A program made the position numbers and the translations under genes. The notes beneath the pieces were generated by a model. The model did no database searches. It saw only the letters and a program-made list of their open reading frames with translations, and was not told the origin of the DNA. Positions 1 to 7,658 of a stretch of DNA of 8,554 nucleotides are shown in pieces. Each line of letters opens with the position of its first letter. Within the stretch, counting starts at the first letter, position 1. This stretch comes from Acidobacteriaceae bacterium (GTDB taxonomy: Bacteria; Acidobacteriota; Terriglobia; Terriglobales; Acidobacteriaceae), in the NCBI GenBank assembly GCA_003139975.1, contig PLHN01000179.1, positions 194-8,747 of the forward strand. Reading direction: 5' to 3'.

Positions 1-2276
1 TCGCCCGCGCCCATGATGTAGCCGAGCTTCAGATCTTTCGGCACTTTCACATCGACGATCGAGATGCGCTGCACGGCGGGCTGATAGTAATAGGCAGCGC
101 CCAGGTCTTCGCGGGTTACCAGCGAATAGCCTTCGCTGTATCTTTCGCCGCCGGCGTCGAGCACGGCGCGGATCTCAACGCGTCCCTCCTGCAGCTTTCC
201 GGGCACTACTTTGAAAAGAAACTCCTGCCTGTCGCCACGCTTGGCCAGCGAGACGGCCAAGCGATCCGGTTCCGATTTCCAGCCCGGCGGCAGTTCGAGT
301 GACAGCGTTCCGGGCGGAGCCCCCGTAAGGTTCGAGCTCACGCCGATCTTCACAACGATCTGTTTGCCGTCTTGCGCGGAGAGAACCTGCTCTCCCGGCA
401 CGAGACTCAGAGAAAACGCCGGGGCCACCGCGAGAGGAGTGCGGTAGCGGCTGCCGCTCTCATCGACATAAGGCACAAAAACCGTCGCCGAAATTTCCTG
501 CTCTGAAGCTTCTTTTCCGTGCCGGTTTCGAATCACGTCAGGCGCCGGGGAATGCATCCGATTGCGCTCGACAAGTTCATATTTCATGTGCACCCGCAGC
601 GGCGGAGGGGGAAGAGGCAGCGTGCGATACCGCTCTTCGTCAATGGTGTTCAGCGCATCCGTTTCCGGGTTATCGCGATGCCAGTACGGGCGAGTCGAAG
701 GCGCGTCGGGAGGAACTTTAATCGCGAAATTCGCGTAGTAATCCTTGGCGGGCCCTATCGTCATTTGTCCGGCATCGGCTTTCTGAACCCAGCCCTCGCC
801 ACCTTCCAGTTGAGCTCCATCTACAAGCAGCCAGTGATCCGATCCGTTGTGCAACCTCGCCATCACCTGAAAAATCTGTCCTGGAGAGACCACCGTCAGC
901 GCCTCTTTGAATGGCAGAACAGTTTTTTCGGGATCGGGACCGGACGTGACCATGGCCTCCAGGCGCAGACTAAGAGTGACGTTGGCGGCTCGCTGCGCCT
1001 GTTGCTCCTTCGCCTGCAGGACGGGCAGCACATTCTCTTTGGCAGCGTCGGTGAGATCGCTCGCCTTCATACGATCGGCCGCCGCGGCAAGGCGCTCGGC
1101 CGCCTTCGATAACGGCTCCGCCGCACTGGTGGGATCGGAAGCCGCCTTCTCCGTGGCATGCTTGATGTCTGTGGCTATCGACCCCAGTTCTCCGCGCAGC
1201 CACGGTGCCTTCTTTTCTTCGTCACCCAGTCGCGCCCCCAGCCCCGGCAGAGTCGTGTCGATCCCATCGAAAAAATCCTGCTCGTGCATGTCCTTATCTT
1301 TAGGCGAATCCACCACTGAATCCACCAGCTTGTAAAAAGTGAAGCGGTCCCCCTCCGGAACCGACACCCCGCTCAGTCCCTGCGACTGCTGGTGCCGCAA
1401 TCCCTTCAAGGCTAACTGCACATACGACGTTCCCAGCAGCGGGTCCACCCTCCCCGTGTTCAGCTTGACTGTGTAGTTGGTCGCATCGCAGCTCATCGCT
1501 CCGAAGCCGCACACGTTGCCGATGTAGAGCTTCTTCGCCTGCCAGGGCTGCAACCCTTCCGCAATCTGCTCGGGAAACCGCTGCGGGTCGGCGGCTGCGC
1601 GGAAGGCTTCTTTGGTCAAAATGGCCGACGCCTGATGATGCCCATGCCCGTCGCGCTCCGTTCCGGAAAAGCGTGCGATCAGCACATCCGGACGAAACGT
1701 TCGGATCACGCGCACGATGTCGCCCAGCGCCACGTCGTGCCCCTGCCACTTCTGAAATGTTTCTTCGGGAGTCTTCGAGTATCCGAAATCTGCGACCCGC
1801 GAAAAGCGCTGTTCCACGCCGTAATATCGGTCCGCAGCCAGAACTTCCAGCGTCCGCAGCACCCCGAGCACATCGAACAGGCTGCTGCCGAGTTTATTCT
1901 GGCCGCCCTCCCCGCGTGTCAGGGTCATCAGCAGGGTTTCGACGCCCTTGCCGCGCGCTTCCAACGTGAGCATGCCTCCATCCTCATCGTCGGGATGCGC
2001 ATCGACCTGCATCAGCCGGCCCGTGGTTTCCAGCTTTCGCAGTGTCAGATTCAGCCCCGCTTCGCCCGTGTCCTGAGGAAGCGGATCATAGTAACGATCG
2101 ATGGCGGATTTGTCGGCAGGCTTGTCGCCCGCCGGCTTCTCGTTTTTTTGTCCCGCCGCCGCACGTAGGAAAGAAAACGCGAACAGGACCGCAAGTACGA
2201 TTGACAAAGATCTGGCCAGACCGCGCCCTCCGGCCCGACAACCGACCCCGGCCCTCAAGATTGAAAACATCCTCAT
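1..2276 (-). CDS. Secreted PIG-L family deacetylase with NEW3-type domain (C-terminus cut by window edge)
   Basis: PIG-L (LmbE/MshB-like) proteins are zinc hydrolases that remove acetyl groups from N-acetylglucosaminyl or similar amide substrates. The substrate here is unknown. The frame is open for 758 codons from ATG at 2276 to the window edge, ending in LGYIMGAG. Residues 1-42 look like a signal peptide: Arg-rich n-region, hydrophobic LSIVLAVLFAFSFL, then LRAAAG. The zinc motif AHPDDE is at 93-98 and the second metal/catalytic motif GHGHHQASA at about 210-218. A helical Ala/Lys/Glu-rich stretch covers about 330-440, a beta-rich domain about 455-535, and a NEW3-like (alpha-galactosidase-associated) domain about 620-720. 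The opening of a further domain (VDVKVPKDLKLGYIMGAG) is cut off. No good Shine-Dalgarno sequence precedes the start; a second ATG lies at 2270. The gene starts 42 bases after the kinase stop with no terminator seen between, so co-transcription is likely. The family call is strong and the substrate is open. Confidence 0.9.
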   Translation of the reverse strand, partial: MRMFSILRAGVGCRAGGRGLARSLSIVLAVLFAFSFLRAAAGQKNEKPAGDKPADKSAIDRYYDPLPQDTGEAGLNLTLRKLETTGRLMQVDAHPDDEDGGMLTLEARGKGVETLLMTLTRGEGGQNKLGSSLFDVLGVLRTLEVLAADRYYGVEQRFSRVADFGYSKTPEETFQKWQGHDVALGDIVRVIRTFRPDVLIARFSGTERDGHGHHQASAILTKEAFRAAADPQRFPEQIAEGLQPWQAKKLYIGNVCGFGAMSCDATNYTVKLNTGRVDPLLGTSYVQLALKGLRHQQSQGLSGVSVPEGDRFTFYKLVDSVVDSPKDKDMHEQDFFDGIDTTLPGLGARLGDEEKKAPWLRGELGSIATDIKHATEKAASDPTSAAEPLSKAAERLAAAADRMKASDLTDAAKENVLPVLQAKEQQAQRAANVTLSLRLEAMVTSGPDPEKTVLPFKEALTVVSPGQIFQVMARLHNGSDHWLLVDGAQLEGGEGWVQKADAGQMTIGPAKDYYANFAIKVPPDAPSTRPYWHRDNPETDALNTIDEERYRTLPLPPPPLRVHMKYELVERNRMHSPAPDVIRNRHGKEASEQEISATVFVPYVDESGSRYRTPLAVAPAFSLSLVPGEQVLSAQDGKQIVVKIGVSSNLTGAPPGTLSLELPPGWKSEPDRLAVSLAKRGDRQEFLFKVVPGKLQEGRVEIRAVLDAGGERYSEGYSLVTREDLGAAYYYQPAVQRISIVDVKVPKDLKLGYIMGAG

Positions 2277-2318
2277 CTGATGGAATTTACACGAAGCACG
2301 GAGCAAATATCTTGCATT

Positions 2319-4763
2319 CTAGCGCGCGGATAATGGCGCTGATTTGATGTTCCCCTCTGCCGCCGTAAATTTCTGCTGGCACGCGGCCGCGGCCTGCACA
2401 ATCCCTTGGAATTCGGGGTCTTGCCGGACAGTGCCAAGCAGCGGATCGGCCAGCAGCGCCTCGCGCGCACAGTATCGGTCCGATATCGCTTTTCGCAAAA
2501 ACGTATACGCGATCTGCTTCTCGCCGCATGCGGCTAACACCGCTCCCTCATAATATTTCAACGCAGAATTATGTTCCGGCATCAGTGCGTTTTCCGCCGA
2601 TTCGGCAAGGCGATGCCTCTTGGATTCCGGCACTTTGTCGAGGCAGCCGATTAAGAATGCCCTCATCCATGTTGGGCTTTCCGTCATGCTCTGAGCGGCC
2701 TGCCGCGCTTCCGTCATCTTCCCTTCGCGCATGAGCACCGTCACCTTCACCGCATTGGAATACTCCGAGCCCGCATCGAGGTTGAGATACTCCATGGCCC
2801 GCGCCAGTTTCCCCTGCTCAAAATAAGCAAACGCGCACGAGCGCCAGTAGTAGTTCGTTGGATCGATCGCCAGCGCCTTGTCGCACTCGCCTTGCGCCCG
2901 ATCCAGCAGCCCCGCGTAACGCAGCACATATGCGAGAGCAAAATGCGCGAATGCACTATTGTGACGCCGGTTCACCAATTCCCGGGCGTCCTCATACGCC
3001 TTCTCGAGATTTCCAGTCTCAGCCAGATTCATCGCCAGAGATCCGGCAGAATTCGTGCGCCCCGGTTCGAGCGCCAGCGCCCGCTGGTACGCCGCATTCG
3101 AGCGCTCGTAGCCGGCCGCTCCGCCGCCCGCATAAATCGCGTCGTAGTGATAACGAAGCCCCAATGCTTCCCATGCGGGCGCGTAATTGGGATCGAGCTG
3201 CACCGCCTTCTCCAGCATCCTGATCGCGTCCTGATTCGGCCCGGCATCGTGCGGAATGGCGGTGCTGCGCAGATACACCTCGTAGGCTTCGCGATTCGCC
3301 GGAGCGCTGCTGGCTTCGGCTGGCCCGCCTCCGATGCCCAGCGCGGGCAGCAGTTCCTGCCTGACTTTCTTCGCCATCTGATTCCGCAGGGTCATCAGAT
3401 TGTTGGCCGGACCTGTCAGTGTGCCTGTCCACACCAGCCGATCGTTCTTTACTTCGACCGCTTCCAGCGTCACCAGGACGTTGTCGCCCTGCTTCAGGAA
3501 ATGGCCGGCAATCACAGTTCCCACGCCCAGCTCGCGCCCAATCTTCGACGAATCCGCTTCTCCGTTGCCATATTTCTCTGTGTTCACCGTGGGCCGAATT
3601 TCCAGCGACCGGGAATAGGTCAGCGCATTGGCAATCTCATCGGCCAGCGCAAATTTCAGAAAGTCGCTCTCCACATCGTTATTAATGTTCTGCAGCGGCA
3701 GCACTGCAATCGTCCGGTTACTCATCTGCGCAGTCGCGCCCCTCTTAAACCACCAGGTGCCGGCCGCCACCAGCCCCGTGAGCAGCACCGCGCACAACCC
3801 AAGCAGAATCCAATTCCGCTTGCCGCTCGACTTCTCAAACGAGTTCGTGACTACGTGCAGCCCGCTCACGTGCCGCAATCCGCTCCGTAGAGTGGGCTCG
3901 GATTCCTTCTTCAGCCGCTCCAGATCGGCCCGCATCTCGGTCGCATTCTTGTAACGCTGCTCGCGGTCCTTCTCCATCGCCTTGCCGATAATGGCTGCCA
4001 GTTCGGCTGGCATCGCGGGATTCAGCGTCCGCGGCGAAACCGGTTTCTGATTGATCACCGCGTGCAGCGTGGTCACAACGTTCGTCCCCGTGAATGGCTT
4101 CTTGCCCGTCGCCATTTCGTACAGCACCACGCCGAACGAGAAAATGTCGCTGCGAACATCCAGGTCGTCGGAACGCGCCTGCTCCGGCGACATGTACACC
4201 GCCGTCCCTGGGATGACACCGACCTGCGTTAGCGACTCCTCCAGCGACGAATCCGTCGCCGTGCCCACGCTGCCATCCTTCGCGAGCTTCGCCAGCCCGA
4301 AGTCAAGAATTTTTACCTGCCCATTGGGCGTAATAAACATGTTGGCGGGCTTGATGTCACGATGCACAATCCCCTTGGCGTGCGATGCCGCTAGCGCATC
4401 CGCGACCTGGATGGCGATATCGAGTAACGCGTCGGTATCCATCGGCTGGCCCCGGTGAGCCTGCATCCGCTGCTTCAGGCTCTGCCCCTCGAGCTTCTCC
4501 ATCACAATGAAGGGGTGCCCGCTATTGTCCTCAATATCGTGGACGGTACAGATATTGGCGTGATTCAGTTGCGATGCGGCCCGCGCCTCGCGAGTAAACC
4601 GCTCCAGCGCCCGCTGGTCCCTGACGAGATGATCCGGAATGAACTTGAGCGCCACATGCCGCCCCAGACGCGTGTCTTCGGCTTCATACACAACTCCCAT
4701 CCCGCCGACTCCGAGCTTCGAGAGCACGCGGTAATGCGACACAGTTTGGCCGACAAAATCCAT
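2319..4763 (-). CDS. Transmembrane Hanks-type serine/threonine protein kinase with TolB-like and TPR domains
   Basis: This is a predicted eukaryotic-like Ser/Thr kinase that phosphorylates proteins at the inner face of the membrane. Residues are numbered from the ATG at 4763 (814 aa). The catalytic domain covers about 10-285: glycine loop GVGGMGVV 18-25, ATP-binding Lys40 (VALKF), Glu59, catalytic HRDIKPAN 134-141 (RD type), DFG 154-156 and SPEQ near 192. All key residues are present. A juxtamembrane linker and one membrane helix (about 317-338) follow. Residues about 350-450 (TIAVLPLQN...ELGVGTVIAGHF) resemble the TolB N-terminal/FlgO-like module found with TPRs in other signalling proteins. 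TPR-like repeats fill about 495-670, for example DAIRMLEKAVQLDPNYAPAWEALG. The topology implies that the TolB-like and TPR part is periplasmic. A longer form from GTG 4799 adds 12 residues (VKAKRPSASKYH). The ATG is preferred because related kinases begin near VGQTxSHYR and GAAG sits six bases upstream, but the GTG form is possible. Confidence 0.93.
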   Translation of the reverse strand: MDFVGQTVSHYRVLSKLGVGGMGVVYEAEDTRLGRHVALKFIPDHLVRDQRALERFTREARAASQLNHANICTVHDIEDNSGHPFIVMEKLEGQSLKQRMQAHRGQPMDTDALLDIAIQVADALAASHAKGIVHRDIKPANMFITPNGQVKILDFGLAKLAKDGSVGTATDSSLEESLTQVGVIPGTAVYMSPEQARSDDLDVRSDIFSFGVVLYEMATGKKPFTGTNVVTTLHAVINQKPVSPRTLNPAMPAELAAIIGKAMEKDREQRYKNATEMRADLERLKKESEPTLRSGLRHVSGLHVVTNSFEKSSGKRNWILLGLCAVLLTGLVAAGTWWFKRGATAQMSNRTIAVLPLQNINNDVESDFLKFALADEIANALTYSRSLEIRPTVNTEKYGNGEADSSKIGRELGVGTVIAGHFLKQGDNVLVTLEAVEVKNDRLVWTGTLTGPANNLMTLRNQMAKKVRQELLPALGIGGGPAEASSAPANREAYEVYLRSTAIPHDAGPNQDAIRMLEKAVQLDPNYAPAWEALGLRYHYDAIYAGGGAAGYERSNAAYQRALALEPGRTNSAGSLAMNLAETGNLEKAYEDARELVNRRHNSAFAHFALAYVLRYAGLLDRAQGECDKALAIDPTNYYWRSCAFAYFEQGKLARAMEYLNLDAGSEYSNAVKVTVLMREGKMTEARQAAQSMTESPTWMRAFLIGCLDKVPESKRHRLAESAENALMPEHNSALKYYEGAVLAACGEKQIAYTFLRKAISDRYCAREALLADPLLGTVRQDPEFQGIVQAAAACQQKFTAAEGNIKSAPLSAR

Positions 4764-4829
4764 GTGGTACTTCGAAGCGGAAGGGCGTTTTGCCTTCACA
4801 CCAAGGGCAGGCTTCTTCCGCGAGCCGTA

Positions 4830-4858
4830 ATGTTAGGGCGTCCGGAGGGCGCGGTCAA
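4830..4858 (-). promoter_or_regulatory. Candidate sigma-70 promoter of the kinase gene
   Basis: On the minus strand TTGACC (4858-4853) is followed after exactly 17 bases by TAACAT (4835-4830). The -35 matches TTGACA at five of six positions and the -10 matches TATAAT at four of six. Transcription would begin near 4822, leaving a leader of about 23 bases to GTG 4799 or about 59 to ATG 4763. It lies just beyond the terminator-like hairpin of the preceding gene, where a new promoter is expected. It rests on motif matching only. Confidence 0.45.
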
Positions 4859-4876
4859 CCCATGTTTGTGAAACGC

Positions 4877-4900
4877 AAAAGAACGTCCCCGAGAGGCACG
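4877..4900 (-). terminator. Terminator-like hairpin after the secreted protein gene
   Basis: One base after the TAG stop (4904-4902), the minus strand reads CGTGCCT, loop CTC, GGGGACG, then TTCTTTT. The stem pairs CGT with ACG and CCT with GGG (one T-G wobble), with one G-G mismatch between the two blocks. The following T-rich run fits an intrinsic terminator, though the stem is short and imperfect. It would end the regulator, sensor and secreted protein unit. Confidence 0.4.
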
Positions 4901-4901
4901 A

Positions 4902-5771
4902 CTAATGCTTCACCAGATCGTCCGCCAGCAAATTTGCCTTTAACGCCAGCGTGTGGCCCCGTGAAATATCTCCTTCTTTCAACGCCGACCGCGCGTGTTC
5001 CACGTAGTTATGGATCTGCGAAATCGTTTCCTGCTGCTGCGCATCGAGGGTCCGCCCTGTCACCCGCCTCAGGTTTTCCTCCGCTGCGTCTAGAAACTTC
5101 TCTGCCTCTCGCCGCTCGCTGCTCGCCTCTTCGACGGTCATGCCGGTTACGATCTGAGCGACCGGTTCGCTCGCGCCGCCCTCCCGCACCACGACTTTCC
5201 GCGGCTTTTTCGGTGGAACTGGCGTCGGCACCGGCGGCGGATTGCTCGGACGATGCCCTTCATTTGCGCCCGCCCCACTGCTACTCGCCGCGCCAGCATC
5301 GGCACCACTAGTGTTGGATGTGCGGGTACCCGGCACGGCAGAACTCCCGGTTCCGGCATTGGACTCGTGGCCCGTCGCGTTCGATTCGGCCTTGGCTGGG
5401 GCTTCAGCCTTGTCGTCGGTCTTCGGCTCAGCTTTGGATTCCGACGTTTTCGACTCGGCTTGATCTCCAGTCTTGGCGGCCGGATTGTCGGCAGGTTTCT
5501 CTCTGTGATTTTCGCCCGGCTGCGCGTCAGTCTTGTGCTCGGCTGTGTCCTCTTTTTTTTGTTCGCCGATCTCTTTCCCTTCGCGCTTCGCTTCTGCCGG
5601 AGCTTCTCCCCGGGCTGTGGGCGCGGCGTTCTTGCCGGCTGCCGGCGCTTGCTGTTTAACCGTTTCCTGCGCTGGAGCCTCAGCTCCTGGAACCGTGTCC
5701 TGCGCAACCAACGGCAGGACGGCAGCAAAACTCAACCCCAGCGCGATGATGATCCCGCTCACCCAGCGCAT
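4902..5771 (-). CDS. Secreted Lys/Glu/Ala-rich protein of unknown function
   Basis: I do not recognise a named family. The 289-residue product has a clear signal peptide (MRWVSGIIIALGLSFAAVLPLVA, likely cleaved before QD at 24). A long disordered region rich in Ala, Glu, Lys, Ser and Pro covers about 25-175, then a proline-rich PPPVPTPVPPKKPRK segment about 178-192. The tail, about 210-289, looks folded and alpha-helical (EEASSERREAEKFLDAAEEN, then RTLDAQQQETISQIHNYVEHARSALKEGDISRGHTLALKANLLADDLVKH in two parts). It contains no cysteine. The ending resembles a helical hairpin of the kind that counts steps or repeats in TPR-like proteins, but this is inference. The ATG follows the histidine kinase stop by one base (TGAtATG), which implies translational coupling. 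A run of eight A residues lies in the coding strand at 5560-5553. The layout suggests an exported tether with a C-terminal binding domain, possibly acting in the envelope with the sensor. Confidence 0.85.
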   Translation of the reverse strand: MRWVSGIIIALGLSFAAVLPLVAQDTVPGAEAPAQETVKQQAPAAGKNAAPTARGEAPAEAKREGKEIGEQKKEDTAEHKTDAQPGENHREKPADNPAAKTGDQAESKTSESKAEPKTDDKAEAPAKAESNATGHESNAGTGSSAVPGTRTSNTSGADAGAASSSGAGANEGHRPSNPPPVPTPVPPKKPRKVVVREGGASEPVAQIVTGMTVEEASSERREAEKFLDAAEENLRRVTGRTLDAQQQETISQIHNYVEHARSALKEGDISRGHTLALKANLLADDLVKH

Positions 5772-5772
5772 A

Positions 5773-7638
5773 TCAAGCCGTCATTTCTGCCGGCCGGCCG
5801 GTTTTCGCACCCACGGCCGGCAGCCGCAATCGAAATGTCGTTCCGGCACCCACAATCGAATCGAACTCGATCGATCCGTAGTGCCACTGCATGATCTGGT
5901 ATGTTTCCGCCAAGCCAATTCCGCTTCCGCCCTGCTCCTTCTTGGTCGTGTAATACAACTCAAAAATTTTCTCTTGCGCCTCCGGAGGAATTCCGTTCCC
6001 CTGATCTCTCACTTCGGCAATCACCATCTCGTCCTCGCGATACCCCATCACCGTGAGTGTCCCGCCATGCGTCATCGCCTGGAGGCCATTCATGACCAGA
6101 TTCAGAATCGCCTGTTTCATCAAATCGGAGTCCACGCGCACCATGAGCGCTTCGCTGGGCAGGCTCCTCTCCACCGTAGTGCCCCGCTGTTTCGCGTCCG
6201 GCGCCGTCAGCACGGCCACGTCCGCCAGTATCTTGCGCAGGTCCACCTCTTCCAGGTGCAGATCGCGCGGTTTCATAAAATTCACCAGGATTTGCACCAC
6301 GCGATCCAGACGGCGAATCTCGTCTCCAATCACATCCATGTGCCGCCGCATCTCGGGATCGTCTTGCTTGATCTTGTCATGCAGCAATTGCAGATGCAGC
6401 ACGATCGCGTTGATCGGATTCTTGACTTCGTGCGCCACGCCGCGCGTCACGCGCCCCGACGACGATAACCGGCGCGAAATCTCGATTTCGTTCTCGATCC
6501 GCCGCACCGATTCCACATCGCGCATCGTCAGCAGCGCGCCAATGGGTGTTCCCTTCTCCTGAATGAAATCGAGCGAAACCTGTACGCGGCGTCCGTCGGC
6601 GGCGTCAAACTCGTACTGCCCAAGCGGTTTCTGTTTCTGGAAGGCCGACAGCACAACCGTCCCCAACACCGTACCGTCGGAAAAAATTTCTTCCGCCGTG
6701 CGTCCCAGGATTTCCCGCCTCGGACGGCTTAAGAACTTTTCCGACGAAGCGCTTACCAGCACCACCCGGGTATCGCGAGTAAACAGCATCAGGCCGTCCT
6801 GCAGTTTTGCCATTACTTGCTCGACATTGTCTTTGAGTGCGGAAAAAATCTGGTTGGTGTCGCGGATCTGCCGCCCTAGGTGCGCGATCTTCAGCGATAC
6901 CAGCCCCACCTCGTCGGAGGCCGATTCATCGCCGGCCGGCAGCGGATCGCCCGCGCTGGCGCTGTCCAGGCTCCGAGCAATGGTTTTCAGCGGCCCCAGC
7001 GCCACGTTCGAAATCACCGAGGCCAGCACCAGCGAACAAAAAACAGCCAGCACCGAAAAGAAACCTGCCTGCTGCAATCTGGGCGTGAGTTCGCTGCGCA
7101 GGAGAACCGTTGATACCCCTACCCGAATGCTTCCAAAAGCCTGCCCACCCATGTCCAGCCCGATGGTCACGTCATAGACCGTGGCAGGCTGCCCATACAA
7201 AATGCGCAGCTGGCGGCGGAAGCCCGCGTCCCGAAGCAAGCTCAAGGGCGCCCGCGTCGGTGCAGGCTTGCCGTTCAGCACAGGGAGCGTGTCCAGAATC
7301 GCCACTCCGCTCGGGTCGATGACAGCCGCGTCGTAAATGATGTGCGAGTTCCCTACCTGCGATTCGAGCATCGCGTTCAGGTTGGGATCGGTCTGCAGGA
7401 AATTGGTGATGGCCGCACGAAACACCTTGGGGTTCGCCGTATCGACGCGAGTGCTGGTGAGATCGGGAACCGCCTTCGAGGCCGCATACTCTAGCTGGTT
7501 GGCCAGTTGCGAGGCGGTCTCGTCGGCCCACATCAGCCGCTGCTTCAGCAGTTGCGACAAATAGACCCAGGAAAACAAGACCACCAGCGCCGTAAACAAC
7601 GTGGTAATCACGAACACGATGACGAATTTCCGGGTCAT
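5773..7638 (-). CDS. Membrane-bound PAS sensor histidine kinase (NtrB/AtoS-like)
   Basis: This 621-residue kinase should autophosphorylate on histidine and pass the phosphate to the NtrC-type regulator encoded just upstream. Membrane helices lie at about 5-27 and 192-213, enclosing an extracytoplasmic sensor region of about 165 residues with PAS/CACHE-like wording (YDAAVIDPSGVAILDT, GQAFGSIRVGVS). A HAMP-like linker spans about 214-266 and a PAS-like domain about 270-375 (LQDGLMLFTRDTRVVLVSAS, then RDVESVRRIENEIE). The H-box is VAHEVKNP with phospho-acceptor His403. The ATPase domain has N-box NLVMNG (Asn517), G1 DQGNGI 545-550, F-box IFELYYTTKK about 558-567 and G2 GGSGIGLA 570-577, all intact. 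The start at ATG 7638 is supported by AGAGG nine bases upstream (7652-7648). The stop is one base before the next gene. The regulator lies 150 bases upstream on the same strand, so the pair is probably a cognate two-component system. The signal is unknown. Confidence 0.95.
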   Translation of the reverse strand: MTRKFVIVFVITTLFTALVVLFSWVYLSQLLKQRLMWADETASQLANQLEYAASKAVPDLTSTRVDTANPKVFRAAITNFLQTDPNLNAMLESQVGNSHIIYDAAVIDPSGVAILDTLPVLNGKPAPTRAPLSLLRDAGFRRQLRILYGQPATVYDVTIGLDMGGQAFGSIRVGVSTVLLRSELTPRLQQAGFFSVLAVFCSLVLASVISNVALGPLKTIARSLDSASAGDPLPAGDESASDEVGLVSLKIAHLGRQIRDTNQIFSALKDNVEQVMAKLQDGLMLFTRDTRVVLVSASSEKFLSRPRREILGRTAEEIFSDGTVLGTVVLSAFQKQKPLGQYEFDAADGRRVQVSLDFIQEKGTPIGALLTMRDVESVRRIENEIEISRRLSSSGRVTRGVAHEVKNPINAIVLHLQLLHDKIKQDDPEMRRHMDVIGDEIRRLDRVVQILVNFMKPRDLHLEEVDLRKILADVAVLTAPDAKQRGTTVERSLPSEALMVRVDSDLMKQAILNLVMNGLQAMTHGGTLTVMGYREDEMVIAEVRDQGNGIPPEAQEKIFELYYTTKKEQGGSGIGLAETYQIMQWHYGSIEFDSIVGAGTTFRLRLPAVGAKTGRPAEMTA

Positions 7639-7658
7639 AAAAAGCAGCCTCTTGGCTG
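7639..7658 (-). promoter_or_regulatory. Small hairpin overlapping the ribosome binding site of the histidine kinase
   Basis: On the minus strand CAGCC (7658-7654), loop AAGA, GGCTG (7649-7645) forms a perfect 5-bp stem with a tetraloop. It is followed by C and five T residues, then the ATG at 7638. The Shine-Dalgarno AGAGG (7652-7648) lies in the loop and 3' arm, so the hairpin could mask it. It could also act as a weak terminator-like pause. The stem is short, so it may be chance. Confidence 0.3.

Noticed and set aside
519..1112. 197-codon plus-strand frame, and 1635-2168
   Set aside because: They are shadows of the deacetylase gene, whose frame is continuous and carries AHPDDE and GHGHHQ motifs.
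2892..3890. 332-codon open frame on the plus strand
   Set aside because: It lies antisense to the well-supported kinase gene, its product is rich in Arg, His, Gln and Pro with no domain, and such frames are common opposite GC-rich genes.
4799..4799. GTG start for the Ser/Thr kinase
   Set aside because: It adds 12 residues not expected in the family, and the purine run GGAAGAAG upstream is 12 bases away. It is kept as an alternative, not as the chosen start.
5790..5801. Perfect 12-bp palindrome CCGGCCGGCCGG near the 3' end of the histidine kinase gene
   Set aside because: It is a simple repeat of CCGG inside coding sequence (Arg/Pro codons); a hairpin would have only about 4 bp of stem, so chance in GC-rich DNA is enough.
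5533..6468. 311-codon plus-strand frame, and the 213-codon frame at 5253-5894
   Set aside because: Both run antisense to the histidine kinase and exported protein genes. No domain or ribosome binding site supports them, and the conserved motifs are all on the minus strand.
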